Shown here: piece by piece, positions 26,101-36,413 of the stretch
How the letters are laid out: every line of letters begins with the position of its first letter
Numbering within the stretch: position 1 is the first letter of the stretch
NCBI RefSeq assembly: GCF_000005505.3
Contig: NC_016132.3
Coordinates: 22,806,501-22,870,500, forward strand
Length of the DNA stretch: 64,000 nucleotides
From: Brachypodium distachyon
Taxonomy: Eukaryota > Streptophyta > Magnoliopsida > Poales > Poaceae
Direction of reading: 5' to 3'
The notes under the pieces: generated by a model
Databases searched by the model: none
Told to the model about the DNA's origin: nothing
The model's input: the letters and a program-made list of their open reading frames with translations, nothing else
Translations under genes and position numbers: made by a program

Positions 26101-26587
26101 GCGGCGGAGGGAGAGAGGGATCCATTCCTTGCGTACTTCAAGCCGGATTAGGTGCGTGTTAGCGAGAGGAGAGGACAGAGTGTGAGTGACTGTCAAGTTT
26201 ACCAGTACTACTCCTGCTCAGGTCACCTTTGCGGCCCAAGAGACTTTCTCCTTTTATCTTCCCAATTAACAATTCCCAATTAACAAGTGTGTCGTGTAAT
26301 TAGTCATTTTTTTCTAATTTTAGGTACTCCCTCGGTCCCAAATTGACATGTGTGTCGTGCAAATTCAAATTCACGTCACTTATTTCCGGACGGAAGTAGT
26401 ACAGTAGGAATTAACTGACGCGGATTTGCATAGATTCTTATACAAATCCACGACGGTTAATTCGGTACGGAAGGAATATAATGTTTGGATTGTTACCGAA
26501 GTATATCATGGCAACCAAAAATTTGGTCTAGTTTGAATGGATAGCGATTATTTGGCATGCCAAATCTTTTTAGCAATGGGCAATTAA
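26101..26587. other. Intergenic DNA with MITE debris
   Basis: A degenerate Stowaway-like pair lies at about 26326-26398 (CTCCCTCGGTCCCAAATTGA to CCGGACGGAAGTAG). From about 26470 the sequence resembles the left arm of a second MITE into which the element at 26588 has inserted. Confidence 0.4.
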
Positions 26588-26818
26588 GGGGCTGTTTGGA
26601 TGGTGACCAAATATTACCCTACCAAATTTTTGGTCATTGACCAAGATTTGATTCTTGTTTGGATGAGAGCCAACTATTTGGCAAGTTAAAACTCCACTAC
26701 CAATTCTAGTTCATTATTTTGGCCAAAGTTGGCCAACTCATGGGTAAGGAAAACATCAACCAAATTTTTGGCTACCAATTTTTGGCAAGGCTACTATGGG
26801 CTTAAACCAAACAGCCCC
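26588..26818. mobile_element. Tourist-like MITE with TAA duplication, nested in a related MITE
   Basis: The left end GGGGCTGTTTGGATGG and right end CCAAACAGCCCC are inverted. TAA flanks both (26585-26587 and 26819-26821). The element is 231 bp with no ORF. The flanks on both sides (about 26475-26584 and 26822-26882) carry related motifs (TATTTGGC, GCCAAAT, and a right end TAAACACCCCC), so it seems to sit inside an older member of a similar family. Confidence 0.75.
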
Positions 26819-26882
26819 TAAAACCATGGCTATTTGGCTAGCCAAATTTTGGCAGGCAGAATTAGGCTTTATCTAAACACCC

Positions 26883-27587
26883 CCATGCTATTTTAATGAA
26901 TACACTCTGAAAATATGTTTCATGACTATTCTCACAAAAGATGTTTCACGATAGATCCAGTGATTGTGATTCAACACTTTAATTATTGATGTTTCTAATA
27001 AACTTGAGCAAGTATACACCTTATATTTCATAACGAAAAGAGTAATGACATGTTCAAATTCAAATTTTGGTTGTCAGTTAGATATGGCGCGGCTGCATGC
27101 ACTGCCCAACTGCGGGCACTAGTCCTGCTAATTGTATACTCCGTATGCATTTGTAGTGATTATGATCGTGCAACAAAAGGGTGTCTCAAATTTGTCAAAA
27201 TTTGAATGTATCAAGACATTATTTAATGTATAGATGCAATCAAATTTAGTCAAATTTGAGACATCTTTTGTTTGACCGTGGAATATCGTATTCTGCCTTT
27301 TGCGGTGTTCACTTTTTTAAAGATTTTGTGCGGCTCGTTGTCTGCCCTTCTCAAACTTTCCGGAAACACGTCATGAGATTTGGGCTGCTTTTCCTTTCCC
27401 AGAAAAAAAATACTCCATATACCAACAAACAACTTTGGAGCCTTCAAATTATTGAGTTCCGTTCCATGCGCGGGGAACTAGTGACACACGGAGAGAAGGT
27501 GCCTGGTTTTAGGAAGCCCTCTTCTAATTCATTTCTTCTTCCTAACTCTCGATTTACCATCTTTTAATTGCTCGAGAAATAATAGTA
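26883..27587. other. Intergenic DNA, no gene seen
   Basis: A partial Stowaway-like inverted pair lies at about 27184-27270 (GTCTCAAATTTG to CAAATTTGAGAC) without intact ends. No coding region is supported. Confidence 0.4.
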
Positions 27588-27719
27588 CTCTTTCCGACTC
27601 ATATTACTTGTCGAAATATTTTTTTCTATAATACATCGAGCAAGTGTATCATCATATTAAAAATAGAGATACGTTTATATTTTGACAAATTTAAGACAAG
27701 TAACATGTACCGGAGAACG
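27588..27719. mobile_element. Stowaway-like MITE
   Basis: The left end CTCTTTCCGACTCATATTAC faces a right end ending ACCGGAGAAC. TA dinucleotides lie outside both ends (27586-27587 and 27720-27721). The internal arms (TGTCGAAATA, TTTGACAAA) are only partly complementary, so it is an older copy. Confidence 0.55.
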
Positions 27720-28152
27720 TATATCTTTTCTTAAAACAATCAACAAATAAAAATGCGCAAACCCGACTTACATTCGATAAAGAATTCATACTCATAATGG
27801 TTGGCTCAGATATGAGTGCTAAGTTTGTTTGTTTTTTCCTTAAGGAGTAGCGTTTCATTTTTCTTTTTCTCGTTTTTAACATAAATAAAAGCCATGATGG
27901 CCCTCTGTCCAACGCCCGTACATGGTCATGGACCACGTAGAGCGGTAGAGGCATGCAGTGCGCACGAGGATCGATCGCATGAGTAGAGGCAAAAAAAAAA
28001 ACAGCGTGTCTGGCTTTCGACTCCAGTGATTATATTTTGTACAATTCTCCATGCGTCGTACGTTTTCGCAAGTTGCACAACAATAATCATATAATCAAAT
28101 CCGTAACTACTGTTGATGTAGTCATGTAGCTGCATCAACTCGTAGTTACTTA

Positions 28153-28511
28153 GAGCAAGTCCAATAGTTTTCCTAAAATTTATCCTCTATATTTTAAAAT
28201 GAGGGTTTTACCTAAAAATATTCTCATCTAAAAATTGTCCAATTTCAGCTAAAAATATTCTCATCTAAATTTTCCTGTCCAACTTCAGCAGTTTCCTAAA
28301 AAACCTCACATATTCTTTATTTTAAGAATTATCTGTAACAAAAAAAAAGGTACAGATAAACATATGACAATACCAACAAATTTAAAGCGGAGGCCTCCAG
28401 CGTCCCGAGAGAAAGAGGGGTAAGCCGAGGATGCCAATTTTTCAGGAAAGAGATAGGAGAACTATTAGAGAGAGATACCGGGAAGATGATAAAGGACCGC
28501 TGAATTTGCTC
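28153..28511. mobile_element. Tourist/Harbinger-like MITE, TSD TTA
   Basis: The left end GAGCAAGTCCAATAG and right end (complement GAGCAAATTCAGC) form short inverted repeats. TTA stands directly outside both (28150-28152 and 28512-28514). The start GAGCA is shared with the larger Harbinger element at 16729. The 359-bp interior has internal near-duplicates of AAAAATATTCTCATCTAAA and no ORF. Confidence 0.7.
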
Positions 28512-28514
28512 TTA

Positions 28515-29208
28515 CCCAGATCCTCGAAGATGCTCTTCCCAATTAATAATTCCGAGAGGTTTTACTCCCCCGGACGTCTCACCGTCCCAACTACGCGCAC
28601 TCCGTGCTACCCGCGCAAAAAATATACGTGCACTCCGTGCGACGTCACGGACTGACGGCAGGTCGGGCCGAAACCGCGGGCAGTAAACTCGCCCACATGC
28701 ACGAAGGCAGAGCCAGGAGAGACATGCATATGGCCGGCCGGCCGGATCAGAGATCCAGAGACGCCCACCGTTGGGAAGGGAAAGAGAGATCGAGGGGGAG
28801 AGAGAAAAGGAAGGCACGTTGACATGTCGTATGGCCACATGCATGCATATGCATCCGCCCCTCGGTTCGGATCGATCTGCATCTGCGAGTCGATCGGATC
28901 AGATGTCCGACAAGGAGAAGACTAGTCGAGACGTACGACTCACGCGGTTGTTCGTAGCACGTTACGACGCATACATTCCCTTTGTATATTCCTCTGCCTC
29001 CACAGACCGAATGTGTGTTTTCTGTGTTTTTATTTATTTGGGTCCAACTGAACTGATGGAAGCAGCTAAAGGCAAGTGCATGAGGAGGTGCCTTCTGGTG
29101 CTAGACTACCAGCAGATCACGTGCCTCCGTGTCCTGTTTCTTTAGGATAAATGACATTGTCAGAGGATGATATAATTGTCTAAATATCAACGTATTTATT
29201 TATATATA
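28515..29208. other. Intergenic DNA, no gene seen
   Basis: A GGCCGGCCGGCCGG palindrome lies at about 28732-28745. The GC-rich part (28560-28960) has open frames on both strands, but none shows a domain, a leader or splice signals. Confidence 0.4.
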
Positions 29209-29331
29209 CTCTCTCCGTTCAATAAAAAATGTCTCAGATTTTTTAAAATTTAAATGTATCTAGACATGACTTGGTGTATAGATATATTCAAATTTAGTTA
29301 AAATTGAGACATTCTTTGTTGGACGGAGGAA
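29209..29331. mobile_element. Stowaway-like MITE
   Basis: It starts CTCTCTCCGTTCAATAAAAA after TA (29207-29208) and ends GGACGGAGGAA before TA (29332-29333). Long internal arms are complementary (TGTCTCAGATTTT, AATTGAGACA). A second partial arm follows to about 29397 (CACTTAATATAAACGGAAGG). Confidence 0.75.
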
Positions 29332-29333
29332 TA

Positions 29334-29848
29334 CTAAAATTTTTATATACTAAAATACGTGTAATACATAGTCACTTAATATAAACGGAAGGAGTAGATG
29401 TTTTAATGATTTATAAGAAAACAGTCAGAAACACATCTAAACCCAACCAAACACGGTCTTAAACTCAATCGGCCTGCTTGGCATTCCCCACTGTACATAA
29501 GACCTTGCCCGGTCCAAACTCCATGTTTTGGTATTAGGACCCATCCATACCATTAGAGTAGGCTGGTGCATGTAGTAAAAAAAAAGAACTGATCCATGTA
29601 TAGGGACAGACGCAAACACGGTTAGATGAGATCAATAGTCCCGCCGAAGCAGGGCTCTCCTCCAATTCTTTGAGGTTGTGGTGGACGATGTTGAATTATA
29701 AATCGAAGGAAAATAAGCAAATAGCCAGTCTCAGGTTTCTGGTATTTGGAGAGGTCTACGGTAGTACAATAATAGACCCGGACGGTAGCTTGTAGTAAAG
29801 TGTCATACAGCAAGTAGTTTATCAGTTGTCGAAGGTCGATCATAACCG
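29334..29848. other. Sequence next to the minus-strand Copia LTR
   Basis: No primer-binding site, gag or other Copia coding sequence is seen here, although this is where the interior of a minus-strand element would begin. The frames are short and unremarkable. Confidence 0.4.
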
Positions 29849-30734
29849 TGTAATTATTGATGGAAAATTAAACAATTTCGAGAATAACAAATTAATGATT
29901 AATTTCATAATATAGATCATGACGACAGTAGCAACTAGCATATGCATCTCAAATATACTAGAGGTATTCAACAGCACAATCAACAATAGTATAATCCCGC
30001 AGATCATGACTAAACAGTAGATCGAATTACGGTGTATGTACTGTTGCGGTGGAGAGGAAGCCGTTGCAATTGCGTTCGCTTGATGAAGTTGTTGACGAAC
30101 AAGACGGCGGCGCGTCGCGCACCCGCCGGTTCGAGGAGGCAGACGACGCGTGATTGCACGGAAGCGAGCAGAAGCGGCGCTCCCCAAAAACCTTATTCGC
30201 CCTCTCCCGTACAGGATCGCAAAGGCGAAAGGTTCCGGAGACCTGCTCTCCCGATCGCTAGTGCACGCCGGCGCTCGGGATGGAGTAGACTACGACGACA
30301 ACGCAAAAGCGAGAGACATGCGAAACCCTAACTCGGTTGTGTTGCGTACGGATCGAAGGGACGGAGCGGCTGTATATATAGTCACGCAGGTATAGGTCGG
30401 TTCGATTCAGGAACCTGAACCGACTCCACAAAATCTGCACGCGTCCATAACAGATTCCAAAAATATCTTGCACGCGTGACAAAAAAAAAAGAAATCCGGC
30501 CCGGCACGGCTCGAACTCAATCCAAGCGCGCGCGTCGTGACGAGGATTTCTCTTGCTCACTTACTCAATAGGTGAGAAGCAACATCACTTATATGTTGGT
30601 TTCACTCATTTTAAACTAGTAAGGTGGGACTATTCCCATTCCCACTCTCCTCATCCCACTTCATGAATGGGTTTTTGAAATTTTCAGAATTTATTAAAAT
30701 TGGGCTTGGGCTGATCAGGCCCATAACACCAACA
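29849..30734 (-). repeat. Copia LTR fragment or solo LTR, related to 5582-6688
   Basis: On the minus strand it begins TGTTGGTGTTATGGGCC at 30734 and ends AATAATTACA at 29849. It shares its start, the GAGCAAG leader stretch, the GGGGAGCG segment and the AT-rich end with the Copia 3' LTR at 5582-6688, but diverges clearly. No target duplication is visible (flanks AACCG and ATTAT), so it may be a degraded solo LTR or a truncated piece. A TATATATA box (gene-strand view near 30371-30379) fits an LTR promoter. Confidence 0.65.
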
Positions 30735-31533
30735 ATTATGGTGTTCATTTTGCTTTGCTACACGTTTTAGCTGCTTACAATTTGATTAAGAAATTAGCTA
30801 GTCATTTGTCAAGTCGTCGCAATGTGTACAGATAGCAAAATATGCTCGTTAGTGTTTATGCAACGCCTAGTTGCTCTAGGCTCTAGCACTAGCTAATGAA
30901 AAAGCATCAGGTTCTTCCAGTGGTTAGCACCATTTTTAGAACAGTACTCTAGATCAGAGTGCGCACTGAACGTCGAACCATCACGCGTGTGTTAGGAAAT
31001 GATTAAGCCGGATGCAAAGAATAAGCCGTTGCAGAAAGTTGTCTTTGATCAAAGCATCGCATAGATCTAGCAATCGGGCCCCATATGCAAGCGAGTGCTG
31101 ACAAAGTGATCAGAGGACAGTACACTGTGTGTGCGCCTGTGGGTGCTTGACGGCCGTACTCCGCCACATGGTTTGCCAATTATAGATGCACGTCATGATG
31201 ATTAACTACAGTTTACTATACATGGAACTTAATGTTGGAATTAAAGCATCAATTCGTTTTGTTTACTTGGAGAAACATTTGAATCATCTAAGGAGTATTG
31301 AATAAAAAACATGTAACCAAATATCAGAAATTTCACTAACGTTTTACGAATTTTCTAAGTTGTGCTCACATTTGAGAGTACCAAAAGCATAAACAAATTC
31401 GTGCACTCTAAACAAGACTAATCTAGTTATACTTCACCCGGAGTAACATACACATCCTACTCCTCTCTTTCATGCTACTCCTCTCTTTCCAAAATGTGAG
31501 GTTTATAGTTTATACATTTTAGAGAAAAATATG
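30735..31533. other. Intergenic DNA, no gene seen
   Basis: AT-rich with short random frames. No element ends or RNA genes recognised. Confidence 0.4.
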
Positions 31534-31605
31534 CTCCCACCGTTTTAAAACAAGTGACTTGAATTTGTATAAAAATCCACGTCCCTCGTTTTGAGACGGA
31601 GGGAG
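31534..31605. mobile_element. Short Stowaway-like MITE
   Basis: It begins CTCCCACCGTTTTAAAACAA and ends TTTTGAGACGGAGGGAG, with TA on the right side (31606-31607). At 72 bp it is close to the minimum size of the family. Confidence 0.65.
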
Positions 31606-33447
31606 TATATTTCATCTCAACTCGTCGAAAACAGTGTAGCAATAGTTTGACTGACTTTTGCACGATGCAAGAATTGGAATATCGGTCCTAATCATTGCCT
31701 TCAGCTGTATGTATTAACCTACTGGTTTGAAAATTTGAATTCCAACAACCGAACTGTTGTAGTACACGTTCAATCATGGTATCGGATAGGGCCTCGCAAC
31801 CTAACCACCAGAAGTATATGCCTGCAACTGCAAATCATGCATGCATACCGGAAGCCCAAAATGCGAGGGTCCAACTTTGGTACTACAAAAAGGGGGTTAG
31901 CGTTGCACGAGTGCGCCGTATCACCAAAAGACCCAATCAAACACGTACCAACAGTGCTCTCGCTCTTCCCCCCGCTCTACGGCTCTAGGTTTCCTCTCGC
32001 TTTCAACTGATCATTATATGTGTTGGGTCACATGAGAGCAACGGCGCCACGATCGATTCGCGAGCTGTCCCCAAGACCAACTGATTAGGCGGGCAAATTA
32101 AGGCGAGAAAGGAAAGATGGCATGTGAGCTACCCGATCGTGGAGACGAACCTTGCTGTGCTGCACATGCCTCGCGTGGAATCCTGCAGTGTACTCCGGGT
32201 CTCCGGGAGACGGGAGTATCTCAGAAAACTTTTTTTATTTTTTTGCGAAGAGGAGTATCTCAGAAAACTGATATATGGAGCGAGTCGTGGACCCGGAGCT
32301 CGAGACTCAGCGTGTCCTGGCAAGCCGGCCTAGAAGGCTAGAAACAGCGTGAGCACCACATATTTTTTTGGATTTCAACCATGAGAGCAAACTCGGTCTA
32401 AAAACTTCGATGAAATTGAGAATGATTACATGCTCTGTTGGCCTAGGGAGCCCTGCAGACCGGCGCCCTTGTCCTGCAGAACGTACGGAATCTTCGCGCT
32501 TGCCTCTGCACCCGGCCTCGGGGCTTTTGGGGCGTTCGGCCGCCGCTCTCGCTCCGTTGAAATCTGCTCGATGTGCGTCTGCTTTTTTTTTTTGAGCGGG
32601 ATGTGCGTCTGCTCGGCTGATCGCTCCTGCCCGCCTCCTCAGTTTATCCATTCGCCGAAGAAAAAGGCCCACGGCCCACCCTATTGTCATCCTGAGGCCT
32701 GAGCTTGCGGCCCACCCTCTCTACTTTTTTTTTTGCTTAAAGGAGAGTTTGAATGCAAGACAATGATAGATCATATTCTATTATTTTTTTCAAAAAAGAA
32801 AGATCCTATTCTAAAAATGAAAAGAAAAAGATGAGGATAGATCCCATACAAAATGAAGATTACTAGTTTGTTCAGAAAATAATACTGTAATGAAGATTAC
32901 TACTAGTACTAGATGCCATATATGTGGTGGACCCGTATTTTTGCCAAATTTGCTGTTGTAGGTTGTAGCGGCCAGTTATATACTCTGCCACAGTTTAGCG
33001 AGTAGGATGTCAACCATATATAGATTGTCATCTATGCTTCCCATCGACGTGTTCAAATATCCAACGGGCACGATCCACGCCCCCACGGTCGTCCGCCGCC
33101 TAGTTGCACCCGCACGCGAAATGACTGCACAGGTGACTAGAAGACAGGACCTAAGCCTCGCCTGGCAAAATGGCAACCAGGAACATTTCAACGACGGGGA
33201 ATGACAGTGCACTGCACACTGGGTCACTTTACTCAGTAGTCAGTACGCCTCGCGACGTCTTACTTTTGACCTTTGAATATGTTGACCACGAGAAAACAAC
33301 GTGCGCGATAGAAGAACCATTGCTCTGCAGAAACCGCACCGATGTCCAGCCACAACCCACGTATTGATTTTGACCAAACAAAGCATCGCACTGAAAAATT
33401 ATTGTCAACCCCCAACTGGGCGCGCTGACCTTCTCCCGATCGGCACC
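31606..33447 (+). other. Intergenic DNA upstream of the AP2/ERF gene
   Basis: No gene is supported. A short duplicated piece (GGAGTATCTCAGAAAACT) occurs at about 32211-32228 and 32252-32269. The last few hundred bases before 33448 probably belong to the AP2/ERF promoter, but I cannot name binding sites with confidence. Confidence 0.4.
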
Positions 33448-33454
33448 TATAAAT
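33448..33454 (+). promoter_or_regulatory. TATA box of the AP2/ERF gene
   Basis: TATAAAT stands 116 bp before the start codon at 33570, with no intervening in-frame ATG before the coding start. The spacing suits a short leader of about 85 bp. Confidence 0.6.
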
Positions 33455-33569
33455 TCACCCGGGCATGTGCACCAGCCGATTCAACAACTCAAAGCGCCTG
33501 GCCTGGCCGCGACTACGTACTCACTTCACGAGATCGTTCGGAGCGATCAAAGGCGAGAGATCGATATCG

Positions 33570-34109
33570 ATGGACCGGCGGGCGGCTTGCGGCGACGGAG
33601 GGGAAGACGGGCGCCGGTACAAGGGCGTGCGGCGGCGGCGGTGGGGGAAGTGGGTGTCGGAGATCCGGGTGCCCGGGACGCGCGAGCGCCTGTGGCTTGG
33701 CTCCTACGCCACCGCCGAGGCGGCCGCCGTCGCGCACGACGCTGCCGTCCGCCTCCTCCGCAAAGGCGACCCCCCCGGCGCCGGCGGCCTCATCAACTTC
33801 CCCGGCCGCGGTTTTGGCCAGCGGCAGCAGCAGCAGCAGCTGTCGCCGAGGTCCGTGCAGCGCGTGGCGTCTGACGCCGGCATGGCCGCCGACGCGCGGC
33901 TCGTGGAGCGGCGCGAGCGCGACGTCGTCTCCGCCTCCGCGCCGCCGGGACTCCAGGAGGCGGCGGCCTCGGCCGGCATTGGAAGAGAGCAAGGGGCAGC
34001 ATATGTGAATTGGAGGAGCAGCAGCGGCAGCGGTGGTGGTGGCGACACTGGCGAGCAGCTTGTTTATGGGGAGCTCAGTGTAGACGACATGGAGATATTG
34101 ATGCTCTAG
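33570..34109 (+). CDS. AP2/ERF transcription factor, DREB type (ORA47/ERF018-like)
   Basis: This intronless ORF encodes 179 residues. The AP2 DNA-binding domain spans residues 16-78 ([20 protein letters not shown], then [19 protein letters not shown]). The Val in GKWVSEIR marks the DREB side of the family. The spacing [19 protein letters not shown] resembles group II members such as Arabidopsis ORA47/ERF018. A Gln run (residues 88-92) and a Ser/Gly linker follow. The acidic end [14 protein letters not shown] could be an activation motif. Such proteins bind DRE/GCC-type promoter elements in the nucleus and mediate stress or jasmonate responses. The exact orthologue is not settled. The start was chosen because the TATA box lies 116 bp upstream and residues before it look non-coding. 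Confidence 0.88.
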   Translation: MDRRAACGDGGEDGRRYKGVRRRRWGKWVSEIRVPGTRERLWLGSYATAEAAAVAHDAAVRLLRKGDPPGAGGLINFPGRGFGQRQQQQQLSPRSVQRVASDAGMAADARLVERRERDVVSASAPPGLQEAAASAGIGREQGAAYVNWRSSSGSGGGGDTGEQLVYGELSVDDMEILML

Positions 34110-34139
34110 TTGCGATTTTAGATCGTCAGAAAATATTTA

Positions 34140-34253
34140 CTGGCTCCGTTCCATAATTCTTTGTCAAAATATGACATGTATCTAGACGCTTTTTAGAAAT
34201 ACATACATACATTTTTGGACAAACCTGAGACAAGAATTATGAAACGGAAGGAA
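34140..34253. mobile_element. Stowaway-like MITE in the AP2/ERF 3' flank
   Basis: It begins CTGGCTCCGTTCCATAATTC, 31 bp after the AP2/ERF stop codon, and ends AATTATGAAACGGAAGGAA. TA flanks both sides (34138-34139 and 34254-34255). It probably lies in the transcribed 3' UTR. Confidence 0.75.
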
Positions 34254-36413
34254 TAGTATGGAGTAGTACAGAATAGTACCTTTGCGGACACAATTTTTTT
34301 GCTTGTGTTAAGATTCAAATTGATCCCAGCGACCGTTCGTGTTCGTGTGGAGCGTGGTATATATGGTGTCGCCGAGCAAGGCCGGAAATACTGCATGATA
34401 CTATTAGAAATGATTTTTTCTTTTCCTTAAAAGTCCACCAATCTATTAATAATCATCAACAACGGTACAAAGAGTTCTAAAAATAATACAAATTACAAAT
34501 AGGTAGTTGAACCACCTAACGACGCCAACAAGCACTGGAACGAACCGAACGAGGGCCACCGTCCTCACCTGAACCCTTTGCATTCGTAAATGCTCATAAA
34601 TCATGATGTGATGTGGGTAGTAGTTTATCCAACCCGGCCCCTAAACTAGGGCCATTAACACTACATAGAGGTGTTTGGTATTTTTGGTACAGATTTAAGT
34701 TTTTACAACAAACGCTACCAACTTTATATAACAAGGAAAAACAAACACATATACATGGGAGGGATACGGAAGGAACTGCAGGAACAACGAAGCCCTTAAG
34801 AAGCTAAAAATAGAACTAAATCTAGAGTCTTCTCTGCAATTTCCGACGCCATCGAGATCTGATCCCCTCCGCCATTGCCAGAGTCGTCGAAAGAGGCACA
34901 GGAGAAGTCCCTCGCTCAAAAGCTTTCTTGAACTGCAATAGACACCTACCCTAGCGAGTAGGATGAACTCATGTCAAACGCATTGGCCGGAGGCGTCCTC
35001 TGAACTTCTCCAACGCCGAATCTAGGGACAAAGTCAGACCGCCCATTAGCAAGCAACCAAATCCACGATCCACCACCACAAACCCAAGACGGCAGGCACA
35101 TCCATCTTCTTCCCCATGCAGCATGCTGCCGCCTGCGCACAAGGCTACGGACGAAGACTGAAACACTCGAAATCTAGGGTGCCAAGGAGCAGAACACAGG
35201 TTCTGACCAAGGAACACCTTGCCCTCACCAACCCGCCAACGCTGCCAGAGTTCTTTTTAATATAGAGGATATATTGCTTTCGCCCTTGTAGATGCCCATA
35301 ATCATGTGTTTTTTGGACGAACTAAGCAAGCGCTCTGCCAATTTGTATCACTAGCTGAGAGATAAAACAGTATAGATTTCATACTGATCTAATCAGAAAT
35401 CAAAGAAAAGAAATCAAATTTTTACATTTGTTGACGCTTCAGGTCCGTTTGGTTCCTACCGCAGCCCACCACGCCAACGAATTGGTTGGCCAACAAATTG
35501 ATGGAAGTTTTGGCTGCCCTTTTCTCGCCCGCGATTTGGCGCAGATATGAACTATCGCGGGTGTGTTTCTCCGAACGCTGCGTTGGCTCGACAATTTCCA
35601 GGTGCTGAATCAAGAGACGGCCGCGGGAGCGTTGGCGTGCCAAATAATATTGGCCCGGCGCATACCGGCCGTAAACCAAACAGCCCCTTTGGACTCTGCG
35701 AGTAGAGCTGGAAAAAGGCTCTGGAATGAAGCGTCGCACGCTTTGCATTCTGATGAAGATATTTCCAGGTTCATGAACGCTTTGGTTAGTTTGGCATGTA
35801 GCGCGTGCATTTAGCAGCCAGTTGCAGTGAAATTCCTGTTCCAAATCCAAAGGCAGTTGATTAATTAATTTATCAGTTTCAACAAACTAAGTTGACAAGA
35901 ACTGTTAACCTCTTTGATATCTGTTGAATGTGGGGAAGTCTTCCGGCCAAAAATGACATAGCTTTTGAACTTCTGTTCGACTGAACAGAAGGTTCCAGAA
36001 AACCAAGGCTGTTTTCAGTCTACGGAAAGGCGGAAAGCTCATGATTTGGACCTTCTTATACGATGGAGGAAAAAAAAATAGAGCATGGTCTAGCTAGTGC
36101 TAAGTGTAATAAGCACTTATACCTCTTTATGGAGGTAGATCCTGAACAAATCGAAAGGTTCTGACAAGTGTAATAAGTATAGTTGCGCTTTGTTTGGTCA
36201 AAGCTCAACACGTAAATTTAGAGACTAGTACTCCATCTGTGGATTCTTACATGTGGATGAAATATTGGACGAACCAACTGCACAGAGCTTATTTGTGTAT
36301 GAACAAACCATTTGCGGTTTAAACGAGTTCCATGTAAGATGATCTACATTGTTTCCAATTATGTACAGACTGGCAACAAACATTTGCTGTTGCTATTGTA
36401 TATAGAGTAACAT
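34254..36413. other. Intergenic DNA with a MITE and unclassified repeat-like sequence
   Basis: The block 34420-35250 is GC-richer than its surroundings and looks like a non-coding repeat (short frames in all directions, no domains). A MITE candidate is listed separately at 35442-35687. The rest, down to the AlgH-like stop codon at 36414, includes the probable 3' UTR of that gene. Confidence 0.35.
35442..35687. mobile_element. MITE candidate with GTTTGGTT termini
   Basis: The left end GGTCCGTTTGGTTCCTACCG and the right end (complement GGGGCTGTTTGGTTTACGG) are partly inverted copies. The interior contains inverted GCCAAC-type motifs. I see no clear target duplication, so the exact ends and superfamily remain open. 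Confidence 0.45.

Noticed and set aside
28731..28746. GGCCGGCC palindrome considered as a regulatory site
   Set aside because: A single GC palindrome without a neighbouring gene or repeated occurrence gives no functional evidence.
29334..30734. A full-length minus-strand Copia element
   Set aside because: Only LTR sequence is present. No primer-binding site, gag or pol follows the LTR end at 29849, and no second LTR is seen.
33513..33992. A 159-codon frame antisense to the AP2/ERF gene
   Set aside because: High GC content keeps several frames open. The plus-strand frame has the complete AP2 domain and a TATA box; the antisense frame has no recognisable domain.
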